Below are positions 1 to 6,314 of a DNA stretch of 8,686 nt, one piece after another. The notes under the pieces are model-generated. The model was not told the DNA's origin, did not search any database, and saw only the letters and a list, made by a program, of their open reading frames with translations. Positions within the stretch are counted from its first letter, which is position 1. Every line of letters starts with the position of its first letter. This DNA is from CAKVLS01 sp045605365 (GTDB lineage: Bacteria; Bacillota; Clostridia; Christensenellales; UBA1242). The stretch is from contig JAZUPV010000076.1 in assembly GCA_045605365.1 (NCBI GenBank), forward strand, positions 1 to 8,686. Reading direction: 5' to 3'. The translations under genes and the position numbers were made by a program.

Positions 1-2
1 TG

Positions 3-92
3 AACGCTCTGATTGTACAATTATTTTCGTTGGTAGAATACCATAGACGCAGTCTATTTGTCAAACTAAAACCAGCAGATTATACCTTTTAA
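3..92 (+). CDS. Possible 3' end of an upstream gene (partial, unidentified)
   Basis: A frame with no internal stop runs from the left edge through 29 codons to a TAA at 90-92. It ends in residues reading KLKPADYTF, a plausible protein C-terminus with codons that resemble coding sequence. I do not recognise a family from so short a piece. No GC-rich stem with a U-tract follows it, so if real it could be read through into the O-acyltransferase operon 96 bases downstream. Against it, 29 open codons can occur by chance, and a minus-strand promoter-like element lies in the same bases. Confidence 0.3.
   Translation, partial: NALIVQLFSLVEYHRRSLFVKLKPADYTF
35..64 (-). promoter_or_regulatory. Candidate leftward promoter with a dyad in its spacer
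   Basis: On the minus strand a perfect -35 TTGACA (bases 59-64) is followed after 18 bases by TATTCT (bases 35-40, four of six consensus positions). The spacer contains the inverted repeat at 43-57. The arrangement would drive a gene reading off the left edge, divergent from the acyltransferase operon. The start codon is not in the window, and the alternative is that these bases are the end of a plus-strand gene. Confidence 0.25.
43..57. repeat. Perfect 6-bp inverted repeat, operator-like
   Basis: ATAGAC and GTCTAT flank a GCA centre, giving a perfect dyad of 6+3+6 bases. It lies between the -35 and -10 elements of the candidate minus-strand promoter, a position typical of MerR-family operators and of some repressor sites. 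A second palindrome, ATTGTACAAT, lies at 12-21. Role as an operator is inference. Confidence 0.3.
58..86 (+). promoter_or_regulatory. Candidate promoter of the O-acetylation operon
   Basis: TTGTCA (58-63, five of six consensus positions) is followed after exactly 17 bases by TATACC (81-86, four of six). It would give a leader of roughly 95 bases before the ATG at 189. The same TTGTCA-N17 arrangement occurs with a better -10 box in front of the phosphatase gene at 5663-5691, which supports the reading. Confidence 0.35.
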
Positions 93-188
93 TATAAAGA
101 TATTTTTGTTGGTGAATTTTAGAAAAAAAATACAAAATAAGTTTGTTTTAATCAAAATTTATGATACATTATTGTCGGAGACTTAATA

Positions 189-1613
189 ATGTTTATAAAT
201 AGTACTATTTTTATGTTCTTAATGCTACCATTGTTGTTGGGGATATATTTTATTTTAAGAAAGACATCTTATAGAAACATATTTTTGTTTGTTGTCAATA
301 TTATCTTGTATGCCTTTGGCGAACCTATATTTATATTGTTGCTAGTAGGTTCAATGTTGATTAACTATCTATTGGCGCTTGGCATAGACAAATATAGAGA
401 ACAAAACAAACACAAACGTTTTATGGTTGTTGGCGTAGTATTTAATTTATTGTTGTTATTCTTTTTTAAATACTTTATGTCGCTTAACAACTTATTTAAT
501 ATGTTTATTGCTTTGTTTGGTGCAAAAAGCATTGGTGTTTTACGTATTGCGATGCCTATTGGTATATCTTTTTATACCTTTCAAGCGATATCTTATATCG
601 TAGACGTCTATCGTGCCGACATAAAAGCTCAACGTAATTTTATCAAGTTTGGCGTTTACTTTTCGTTTTTTGCTCAAATTGTAGCTGGACCTATTGTTAG
701 ATACAAAGATATTCACGACCAGATAGAAAATCGTCCAATAACACTTGATAGCTTTTGTCAAGGGTTAAAGAGATTTTTGATAGGTCTTGGACAAAAAGTA
801 ATATTTGCTACTTATTTTGCAAAGATTGCTGATACAGTTTTTTCTAACCCAGCAAGTGCACTTGGCGGAGCAACTGCTTGGGTAGGTATATTTATGTATG
901 CTTTGCAGATATACTTTGACTTTGCGGGTTATTCTTCTATGGCGATAGGTATGGCCAAGATGCTTGGCTTTGACTACAAAGAAAACTTTGACCATCCTTA
1001 TATATCTAGCAGCATAAAAGAATTTTGGCGTAGATGGCACATATCACTATCTAGCTGGTTTAGAGATTATGTATATATACCAATGGGCGGCAACAGAAAA
1101 GGTCTTGTACGTATGTATATAGCGCTATTTACTACTTTTGTACTGAGCGGTGTTTGGCACGGCTCTAGCCTACCATATTTAGTATGGGGAGTATGGCACG
1201 GATTATTTATCATATTAGAAAAACTACCACCGATAAAAAAACTCTTGGACAAAACGCCTAGAGTCATCAAACATATCTATACACTATTTATTGTACTGAT
1301 TGGTTGGGTGTTCTTTAGGTCACCTAACATTGTATATGCCTTTGAATATTTAGGCAGTATGTTGTTTATACACGGTTGGGCTGGCTTGATGCCGGTTATC
1401 TCTTGGGCAACAATAATACTTGCTGTGTTTGGAGTTGTTGGTTGTACCCCACTACTACAATACATAAAACAAAAAATCGACAAAACCGAAAACAAAAAAC
1501 TTATCAATGCCTATACTATAACAGTGTACACACTATTGATAATAGTTATGGTGGCTTGCATACCGATATTATTGTCAGGTACGGCTAGTCCATTTATTTA
1601 TGCACAATTCTAA
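189..1613 (+). CDS. MBOAT-family membrane O-acyltransferase (AlgI/DltB type)
   Basis: A 474-residue polytopic membrane protein of the MBOAT family, in which AlgI and DltB move acetyl or alanyl groups across the membrane for transfer to a surface polymer. The length is normal for AlgI-like proteins. Many hydrophobic helices are visible from residue 5 to the C-terminus. The family signature is present: the block around residues 278-304 contains WRRWHISLSSWFRDY (conserved His284) followed by PMGGNRKG, and GVWHG at 321-325 supplies His324, the position of the catalytic histidine in AlgI. The ATG is preceded by a CGGAG ribosome site (176-180) with 8 bases of spacing. The next gene starts 18 bases after the stop and encodes an AlgX/AlgJ-like partner, so this is read as the membrane half of a glycan O-acetylation system. 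The substrate is not shown by the sequence. DltB is less likely because no dltA, dltC or dltD lies beside it. Confidence 0.93.
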   Translation: MFINSTIFMFLMLPLLLGIYFILRKTSYRNIFLFVVNIILYAFGEPIFILLLVGSMLINYLLALGIDKYREQNKHKRFMVVGVVFNLLLLFFFKYFMSLNNLFNMFIALFGAKSIGVLRIAMPIGISFYTFQAISYIVDVYRADIKAQRNFIKFGVYFSFFAQIVAGPIVRYKDIHDQIENRPITLDSFCQGLKRFLIGLGQKVIFATYFAKIADTVFSNPASALGGATAWVGIFMYALQIYFDFAGYSSMAIGMAKMLGFDYKENFDHPYISSSIKEFWRRWHISLSSWFRDYVYIPMGGNRKGLVRMYIALFTTFVLSGVWHGSSLPYLVWGVWHGLFIILEKLPPIKKLLDKTPRVIKHIYTLFIVLIGWVFFRSPNIVYAFEYLGSMLFIHGWAGLMPVISWATIILAVFGVVGCTPLLQYIKQKIDKTENKKLINAYTITVYTLLIIVMVACIPILLSGTASPFIYAQF

Positions 1614-1631
1614 CAAAAGGAGGGTTTAATT

Positions 1632-2762
1632 ATGAAACAAGAAAATACTACAACACCGCAAGCAAAAACACCTAAAAAAATCAACATCATACAATTAGTG
1701 TTTGTGATAGTTTTTGCTATTATAATAAGTATCTTCCCTATATTTATGCTGTGTGGCGCATCTGCCGGCAAAAACTACGAACAAAAAGTTTTGGCAAAAC
1801 TACCAGAGATACAAGATTTGTTTTTGAAATACCCTACCTTTAGTGGAGCTTTTGAAGAATATTACAACGACCACTTCCCTTATAAATCTACAATAGTACA
1901 ACAATACTCTTTGGTAGAGTATAAAGTATTTAAATCTTCTATACTACCTACAAACACTTCTGTAGGCAAAGATGGTTGGTTGTTTTACGAAGGCTACGGC
2001 ACACGCAAAGCTGTTAGCGGACAAAACAAACTATCAAATGCTCAACTAAAATCAATCTATGATGGCATTGTAACAAAATATAACAAGTTAAAATCTCTTG
2101 GCAAAGAATATATCGTATACCTAGCACCAGAAAAACAAATGATATATCCAGAATATGACAAGTTGTATCACGCAGAATATACCAACTGTGACCAATTGGT
2201 AGAATATTTGATCGCTAACAACTGCCCTGCAACTGTTATCTACGGCAAAGACTACTTGGTAGCCAACAAAGATAAAGGTCAAATCTATTTTAAATATGAC
2301 ACTCACTGGAATAAACTAGGTAGTTATTATGGCTATGTAGACGTTATGAACCATATCAAACAATTATTGCCAACAAAAAATATAACAATAGCTCAAGACT
2401 TTGAGCTATCTAGCTATGTTGGTAGTGGCGACCTTGCAGGCACATTGTTTTTGACAGAATACTTAAAAGAAACCTGCCCATCTATCACACACACTTATTC
2501 TTATACAACTCAAGCTGTAGATGAAAGCTTTAACGAATACATTTCTAATACACCAAGCGAGTTAAAAGTATTTATATATGGTGACTCGTTTGCACAGGCT
2601 CACTATTGGGCAAGCCACTTTGCACAATCTTCTAGCCAGACACGTATACTACACAACAGAAACAACTTTGAAACTTTGTTAAAATATGTTGGAGATAGCA
2701 ATGTCGTTATTGAAGAATGTGTTCAACGTGTACCAACTACCCTAGCAAGATGTGAATTTTAA
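1632..2762 (+). CDS. AlgX/AlgJ/DHHW-like SGNH-type O-acetyltransferase partner
   Basis: A 376-residue protein with a charged N-terminus, one hydrophobic segment at about 18-40, and an extracytoplasmic body. An ASA sequence at 43-45 could be a signal-peptidase site; otherwise the segment is an anchor. No lipobox is present (Leu precedes Cys41). Family marks occur in order: YYNDHFPYK (77-85), GKDGWLFY (112-119), DTHW (223-226) and GDSF (317-320). In AlgX and AlgJ the Asp and His of DxHW and the Ser of the later GDS motif form the acetyltransferase/esterase site, so Asp223, His225 and Ser319 are the predicted catalytic residues. The C-terminal EECVQR (361-366) fits the usual end of the fold. A near-perfect ribosome site AAGGAGG (1617-1623) lies 8 bases before the ATG, and the gene follows the MBOAT gene in one operon. 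The inferred job is to take acetyl groups delivered by the MBOAT protein and place them on an exported glycan. Confidence 0.88.
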   Translation: MKQENTTTPQAKTPKKINIIQLVFVIVFAIIISIFPIFMLCGASAGKNYEQKVLAKLPEIQDLFLKYPTFSGAFEEYYNDHFPYKSTIVQQYSLVEYKVFKSSILPTNTSVGKDGWLFYEGYGTRKAVSGQNKLSNAQLKSIYDGIVTKYNKLKSLGKEYIVYLAPEKQMIYPEYDKLYHAEYTNCDQLVEYLIANNCPATVIYGKDYLVANKDKGQIYFKYDTHWNKLGSYYGYVDVMNHIKQLLPTKNITIAQDFELSSYVGSGDLAGTLFLTEYLKETCPSITHTYSYTTQAVDESFNEYISNTPSELKVFIYGDSFAQAHYWASHFAQSSSQTRILHNRNNFETLLKYVGDSNVVIEECVQRVPTTLARCEF

Positions 2763-2766
2763 CAAC

Positions 2767-2797
2767 AAAAAAAAGACCTAACAATTTAGGTCTTTTT
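2767..2797. terminator. Bidirectional rho-independent terminator
   Basis: GACCTAA (2775-2781) and TTAGGTC (2786-2792) form a perfect 7-bp stem around a CAAT loop. Eight A's precede it and a T-run follows, so a U-tract forms on both strands. It closes the acetylation operon and the convergent GNAT gene. Confidence 0.9.
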
Positions 2798-2806
2798 ATT
2801 TTTTTA

Positions 2807-3337
2807 TTATTGATTAAGATTGGTTGTCATTGTTGCAAATGGACAAGTTTTTGTTTGGTCACAAGATACTGTTTCAAATCTGCTTGTTTGTGGTTGTTCA
2901 TAAACAGGTCTGCATAGACAAAAGATACCTTGATTGTTGCTTTCTGTAGTGTCTAGTTTAAAATCTTGACTTATATAAAAAGGTAATGCACTAGGTAGGC
3001 TACTTACTGTCATCATCTCTTTGTCGTTGGCTCTAGCGATGTCATTGGCAAGACCAATTATGGCGCTACCGATACCCTTGTCTCTATGTTGGTCTGCAAC
3101 TTTGATAGCTTGAACTCTAAGTTCGTCACCTTTAAAACCAATAGCACAAGTACCAACTGTTTGGTTGCCGTTGGCGATGATTTTTGCATTGATCAAAGTG
3201 TCGTTGCCAACCAATATAATTGTATCTCTAAAACCTTGTGCGTTTGGTTTGTCTGTTTGTGCAACACCGATATATTTTACGTCTTTTACTTCTCTATATG
3301 CTTTGATATATTCTTCTACAACTGCTTCTGTATACAT
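2807..3337 (-). CDS. GNAT-family N-acetyltransferase
   Basis: A 176-residue protein of the GCN5-related N-acetyltransferase fold. The acetyl-CoA pyrophosphate-binding motif A is clear at 85-91 (RDKGIGS, matching R/Q-x-x-G-x-G/A), after the beta-strand LRVQAIKVA. PFYISQDFK at 119-127 matches the usual FYxxxGF motif near the end of the fold. The acceptor substrate cannot be read from the sequence. About 35 residues follow the core and contain Cys140, Cys142, Cys159 and Cys165, which GNAT proteins do not usually have. The ATG is preceded by GAGGTG (minus strand, 3343-3348) with 5 bases of spacing. The gene is monocistronic, with its own promoter at 3360-3388 and a terminator shared with the convergent operon. 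Its stop codon lies just beyond the terminator T-run. Codon use, rich in AAC and GAC, matches its plus-strand neighbours. Confidence 0.85.
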   Translation of the reverse strand: MYTEAVVEEYIKAYREVKDVKYIGVAQTDKPNAQGFRDTIILVGNDTLINAKIIANGNQTVGTCAIGFKGDELRVQAIKVADQHRDKGIGSAIIGLANDIARANDKEMMTVSSLPSALPFYISQDFKLDTTESNNQGIFCLCRPVYEQPQTSRFETVSCDQTKTCPFATMTTNLNQ

Positions 3338-3359
3338 TTTGTCACCTCATTAGGTCTTG

Positions 3360-3388
3360 ATTATACTACATAAAAAAACATTTTTCAA
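3360..3388 (-). promoter_or_regulatory. Sigma-A-type promoter of the GNAT gene
   Basis: On the minus strand, TTGAAA (3383-3388) and a perfect TATAAT (3360-3365) are separated by 17 bases. Transcription would begin near 3353, giving a leader of about 16 bases that just contains the GAGGTG ribosome site. Confidence 0.72.
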
Positions 3389-3418
3389 GGGCTAATTTTA
3401 GATTTTTTTGTAAAATTT

Positions 3419-3436
3419 TGCAAAAAGTTTTTTGCA
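3419..3436. repeat. Small A/T inverted repeat in the divergent intergenic region
   Basis: TGCAAAA (3419-3425) and TTTTGCA (3430-3436) form an inverted repeat with a 4-base centre. It lies about 30 bases upstream of the GNAT -35 box. It could be a regulator site. It lacks the GC content and T-run placement of a terminator, and related TTTGCA or TTTTGCC patterns recur nearby in a very A/T-rich background, so it may be incidental. Confidence 0.3.
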
Positions 3437-3493
3437 TTGTAATTTTTGCCAAAATCGAGAATAAAAAATTTTGTTTTTTTATAAAAAACAACC

Positions 3494-3518
3494 TTATTTT
3501 AAATAAATTATTTTAAAT
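3494..3518. repeat. Two tandem 11-bp A/T-rich direct repeats
   Basis: TTATTTTAAAT occurs at 3494-3504 and again at 3508-3518, 14 bases apart. The pair lies just upstream of the candidate promoter at 3533-3561, where an UP element or activator site would be expected. The rest of the 310-base gap (3338-3647) holds promoters and A/T-rich sequence, and I see no gene or structured RNA in it. Confidence 0.4.
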
Positions 3519-3532
3519 TTTGCGTAAAATGT

Positions 3533-3561
3533 TTGGTTTTAATCAAATTGTCTATTATAAT
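3533..3561 (+). promoter_or_regulatory. Candidate promoter of the condensation-fold acyltransferase operon
   Basis: A perfect TATAAT (3556-3561) is preceded at 17 bases by TTGGTT (3533-3538, only three of six consensus positions). The leader would be about 80 bases. A weaker alternative, TTGCAT (3584-3589) with TATATA (3607-3612), also has 17-base spacing. Confidence 0.4.
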
Positions 3562-3647
3562 AAAAATATCAAATAAATTATAATTGCATATTGTGTGCTA
3601 GATTTTTATATAAACCTTGGCACAATTTTATATAAAAAGAGGATTAG

Positions 3648-4925
3648 ATGAAAAAGAAAAACTGGTATCCGCTAGACAACGCAGCAAAACTTTACCCTGC
3701 TATCACTAACGAACGCAGACCAAATGTTTTTTGCTTTTCGTGTGTACTAAACGAAAATGTAAACAAAGACAAACTACAAGAAGCTGTTGACATTGTTTTG
3801 TCTAGAACACCTACTTTTAAAACAAAACTAAAAAAAGGGTTGTTTTGGTATTATCTTGAACAAAACGACAAGCCATTTATCATAAGAGAAGAAGAACCAA
3901 ACTTTTTGCGTTATATCGACTTAAAAGAAAACAATGACTATTTGTTTAAAATCTACTACAGAGACAACAAAATATCTATAGTTAACTTTCACGCTTTGTC
4001 AGACGGCAACGGTGTATTGCAGGTGTTTAAGTTTATTATAATAGAATACCTACTACTTACCGGCAAAGATATTCAAACTGAAGGCAAAGTAAAATCTGCC
4101 CTAGCACCTTTTACTCACGATGACGAAGCCGATAACTATGTAGAAAACTACAAGACCAAATCTAAAAAACTACCAAAAGAAAAACGTCCTTTTAAAACAG
4201 ACGGCACACCTTTTGACTATGACGGTTATGGTATAACAACTGGTAGAGTTGACTGTGACAAACTAAAAAAACTTGCCAAAGAATACAATGCGACAATAAC
4301 AGGCTTTTTGACAGGATTATATATGTTTTGTCTATACAACAACTTTATCCGTCACAAAAAAGTTAAAAACAAAAAGATAAGCATACTTGTCCCTGCCGAT
4401 ATGCGCAAGCACTACCCTAGCAAGACTTTGAGAAACTTCTCTTTGTTTGCAAGACCTGTGCACGACTTTGAGCAACCTTTGGACCTAAAAGGTTGTATAG
4501 AGACTTGTACAAGACAAATCAAAGAAGGCGTATCTAAAGAAAGACTTGACGCACTAATCCACGACAATGTCAAGATTGAACGCAACTGGTTGCTTAAAAT
4601 AGTACCGCTGTTTGTAAAAGACTTTGCAATTAGCACAACTTACGCAAGAGTTGGCGAAAACTTGCAAACAGGCAACATCAGCAACATTGGTATAGCTGAT
4701 ATGCCAACAAGCGCCACACCATATATCAAAGAATTTAATATGGCTATAGCCCCAACTTATACTTGCAAACAACAGATGAGCGTTATCACCTATAACAACC
4801 AAACAAACATCACAATCACTCGTCAGTTTGTAGAAAACAATCTAGAAAGAGAGTTCTTTACTACTCTTGCCAGCCTTGGGCTAAAAGTAAATATAAGTAG
4901 CAACTATTGGGAGGCGCAACTATGA
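3648..4925 (+). CDS. Condensation/alcohol-acetyltransferase-fold acyltransferase
   Basis: A 425-residue soluble protein of the CoA-dependent acyltransferase superfamily (NRPS condensation domains, WS/DGAT enzymes, yeast-type alcohol acetyltransferases). The N-terminus (WYPLDNAAKLYPAI, then a strand, then residues 56-70 ending in GLFWYYLEQN) is typical of clostridial members annotated as alcohol acetyltransferase-like. The active-site motif is at 115-120, HALSDG, matching HxxxDG with His115 as the predicted general base. Phe114 replaces the first His of the classic HHxxxDG. A later SNIG (345-348) corresponds to the second conserved block. No carrier-protein or adenylation domain is present, so it is a free-standing enzyme and its acyl donor and acceptor are unknown. 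The ribosome site AGAGGA (3638-3643) decides the start. The stop TGA overlaps the next gene's ATG, which implies translational coupling. Confidence 0.82.
   Translation: MKKKNWYPLDNAAKLYPAITNERRPNVFCFSCVLNENVNKDKLQEAVDIVLSRTPTFKTKLKKGLFWYYLEQNDKPFIIREEEPNFLRYIDLKENNDYLFKIYYRDNKISIVNFHALSDGNGVLQVFKFIIIEYLLLTGKDIQTEGKVKSALAPFTHDDEADNYVENYKTKSKKLPKEKRPFKTDGTPFDYDGYGITTGRVDCDKLKKLAKEYNATITGFLTGLYMFCLYNNFIRHKKVKNKKISILVPADMRKHYPSKTLRNFSLFARPVHDFEQPLDLKGCIETCTRQIKEGVSKERLDALIHDNVKIERNWLLKIVPLFVKDFAISTTYARVGENLQTGNISNIGIADMPTSATPYIKEFNMAIAPTYTCKQQMSVITYNNQTNITITRQFVENNLEREFFTTLASLGLKVNISSNYWEAQL
4909..4914 (+). promoter_or_regulatory. Ribosome binding site that fixes the zinc-ribbon gene start
   Basis: GGGAGG lies 7 bases before the ATG at 4922 and inside the last codons of the acyltransferase gene. 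An in-frame TTG at 4907 overlaps this site and so cannot be the start that uses it. Confidence 0.85.
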
Positions 4926-5602
4926 AACACTGTAACAAATGCAATATAGATACAGATAGCAAACAAAAGTATTGCCCACTATGCTACAACGACTTAGAAG
5001 AAACTAACCAAAAAACCAACAGCGAGTTTTATCTAACTCGTACATCTAGTGACAAAACATTAAAAACAAGATATTTTATCTTTAAACTATTTTTGTTTTT
5101 GACAATAAGTATCGCCGGCGTATGCTTTTTTATAAACTTTTTAACTTATGACAATAGCCCAGTGTGGTGGTGTTTAGTTGTTATGGCTAGTTTGTTATAT
5201 GTATGGATACTTGTTGGTCACAATATATTAAGCGACCGTAGTATGTTTGAAAAGATATTCTTTCAGTTTGTAGGTATACTTGCAATACTATTATCGTCTA
5301 ACCTTATCGCTGGGGGCGATTGGCTTATCAAATATGTTTTGCCATCTATCGCAATCACAGCCGCAACAGTTATGATTATGATAACATTGATAACAAAAAA
5401 ACGTGCAAATTTTATTTCAACTTTCTTTGTAGTATATGTTTTGTTGTTTATACTATCTTTGGTTATGGTACTTGCCAAGTTTGACACGTTTAAACTACTT
5501 AACCAAATCAACCTATGCTTGTGTGCTCTTGCTATATTTGGTACACTTGTGTTTGGTTTTAAAACATTGCGTGCAGACGCTAGTAGAAAATTTCATATCT
5601 AA
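4922..5602 (+). CDS. Zinc-ribbon six-helix membrane protein
   Basis: A 226-residue protein. An N-terminal zinc ribbon is visible as CxxC at Cys4/Cys7 and CPLC at Cys18/Cys21, ten residues apart. A polar linker follows (22-50), then about six hydrophobic helices near 52-74, 80-99, 110-129, 135-158, 163-185 and 194-213, ending in a short basic tail. The architecture resembles an uncharacterised Firmicutes family (possibly DUF6320, named from memory) that I recall next to alcohol-acetyltransferase-like genes. The ribbon would be cytoplasmic. No catalytic residue is evident, so its role may be to dock or anchor the partner enzyme at the membrane, which is inference. The ATG overlaps the upstream stop as ATGA and a strong GGGAGG site precedes it, so the two products are probably made together. 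A terminator follows directly. Confidence 0.82.
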   Translation: MKHCNKCNIDTDSKQKYCPLCYNDLEETNQKTNSEFYLTRTSSDKTLKTRYFIFKLFLFLTISIAGVCFFINFLTYDNSPVWWCLVVMASLLYVWILVGHNILSDRSMFEKIFFQFVGILAILLSSNLIAGGDWLIKYVLPSIAITAATVMIMITLITKKRANFISTFFVVYVLLFILSLVMVLAKFDTFKLLNQINLCLCALAIFGTLVFGFKTLRADASRKFHI

Positions 5603-5609
5603 AAAACAT

Positions 5610-5640
5610 AACACTACCTATAAAAAGGTGGTGTTTTTTT
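5610..5640 (+). terminator. Rho-independent terminator of the acyltransferase/zinc-ribbon operon
   Basis: AACACTACC (5610-5618) pairs with GGTGGTGTT (5627-5635) over 9 bp with one G-U pair, around a TATAAAAA loop, and runs into seven T's (5634-5640). It begins 8 bases after the zinc-ribbon gene's stop. Confidence 0.9.
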
Positions 5641-5662
5641 GTTTAATACCACAAAAAGCAAT

Positions 5663-5691
5663 TTGTCAAACAACACCAAATGTTATATACT
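5663..5691 (+). promoter_or_regulatory. Sigma-A-type promoter of the phosphatase gene
   Basis: TTGTCA (5663-5668, five of six) and TATACT (5686-5691, five of six) are separated by exactly 17 bases. The predicted start of transcription is close to 5698, immediately before the TAGGAG ribosome site (5699-5704), so the leader is very short. The gene therefore has its own promoter after the preceding terminator. Confidence 0.72.
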
Positions 5692-5715
5692 AATAGTATA
5701 GGAGTTTGAAATAAT

Positions 5716-6243
5716 ATGATTTACTTTGTAAGACACGGTCAAACCGAATATAACGTACAAAATATTTTGGGCGGCAACTCTAACCTAACAGACCTTGGCA
5801 AACAACAAGCACAACAAGCTGCCGAACAGTTTAGAGACATACACTTTGATATAATATTTGTATCCAACTTAAAGCGTACCTACCAAACAGCCCAAATTAT
5901 CAACCAGTATCACAACGTAGAGATAATTGTAGACGATAGACTTAACGAAAGATACTATGGAGACCTAGAGCTAAGCGACGAAACAAAACTAGACCTAGCA
6001 CCTTTTTGGCATATAACTCAAGAGCTAAAACACGACGGCGTAGAAACTATCGAACAGTTAAAAACTCGTGCAAATTCTTTTATGCAGTACATAAAAACTA
6101 ACTACCCTAACAAAAATATTCTTGCTGTATCTCATAGGGGTATTGGCAGAATATTTAAACATATACACGGCTACGAGCCAACTAGCGGCAACCTTATAGA
6201 AATCGGTCTAAACAACGGCGAATATTATACCTTTGAAAACTAG
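5716..6243 (+). CDS. Histidine phosphatase family protein (phosphoglycerate-mutase-like)
   Basis: A 175-residue cytoplasmic protein of the histidine phosphatase (branch 1) superfamily. The catalytic motif RHGQTEYN is at 6-13, with His7 the predicted phospho-accepting nucleophile and Arg6 binding phosphate. Arg54 in SNLKRTYQTA, Glu78 in NERYYGDLE (general acid region) and His140-Arg141-Gly142 in the late SHRG block complete the expected active site. At 175 residues it is shorter than true cofactor-dependent phosphoglycerate mutases (about 230-250) and fits the small phosphatase group (GpmB/CobC/PhoE-like). The substrate cannot be assigned, and no cobalamin genes lie nearby to favour CobC. The ATG follows TAGGAG by 11 bases, slightly long but with no better start. 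It is monocistronic, between its own promoter and a shared terminator. Confidence 0.88.
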   Translation: MIYFVRHGQTEYNVQNILGGNSNLTDLGKQQAQQAAEQFRDIHFDIIFVSNLKRTYQTAQIINQYHNVEIIVDDRLNERYYGDLELSDETKLDLAPFWHITQELKHDGVETIEQLKTRANSFMQYIKTNYPNKNILAVSHRGIGRIFKHIHGYEPTSGNLIEIGLNNGEYYTFEN

Positions 6244-6280
6244 AATAATTTTATATACACACTAACAACTATATAGCAAC

Positions 6281-6312
6281 AAAAAAAGACACTTTATACA
6301 AGTGTCTTTTTT
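6281..6312. terminator. Bidirectional rho-independent terminator
   Basis: GACACTT (6288-6294) and AAGTGTC (6300-6306) form a perfect 7-bp stem around TATAC, with seven A's before and six T's after. It serves both the phosphatase gene and the convergent ABC transporter gene, whose stop codon is 3 bases beyond. Confidence 0.9.
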
Positions 6313-6314
6313 AA

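Noticed and set aside
143..170. TTGTTT-N16-TACATT as promoter of the acetylation operon
   Set aside because: Transcription would begin inside the ribosome binding site at 176-180, leaving it incomplete, and both boxes are weak.
540..1507. Several minus-strand open frames of 67-91 codons opposite the MBOAT gene
   Set aside because: They are antisense to a gene with clear family motifs, have no family features themselves and no good ribosome sites, and reflect the codon pattern of the real gene.
189..1613. Assignment of the MBOAT gene as dltB of a D-alanylation operon
   Set aside because: No dltA, dltC or dltD is adjacent, and the partner carries the DxHW and GDSF motifs of AlgX/AlgJ-like proteins.
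3086..3373. Plus-strand open frames opposite the GNAT gene
   Set aside because: The minus-strand reading carries the RDKGIG motif, a ribosome site and a near-consensus promoter; the plus frames have none.
4412..4802. Minus-strand open frames opposite the acyltransferase gene
   Set aside because: Antisense shadows without motif, ribosome site or promoter.
4907..4921. TTG at 4907 as start of the zinc-ribbon gene, adding five residues
   Set aside because: The TTG overlaps the GGGAGG ribosome site itself, while the ATG at 4922 is correctly spaced from it and forms the usual ATGA overlap.
4923..4925. Possible alternative code with TGA read as Trp
   Set aside because: TGA is the stop in a classic ATGA overlap, Trp is encoded by TGG throughout, and reading through would meet a TAG within a few codons.
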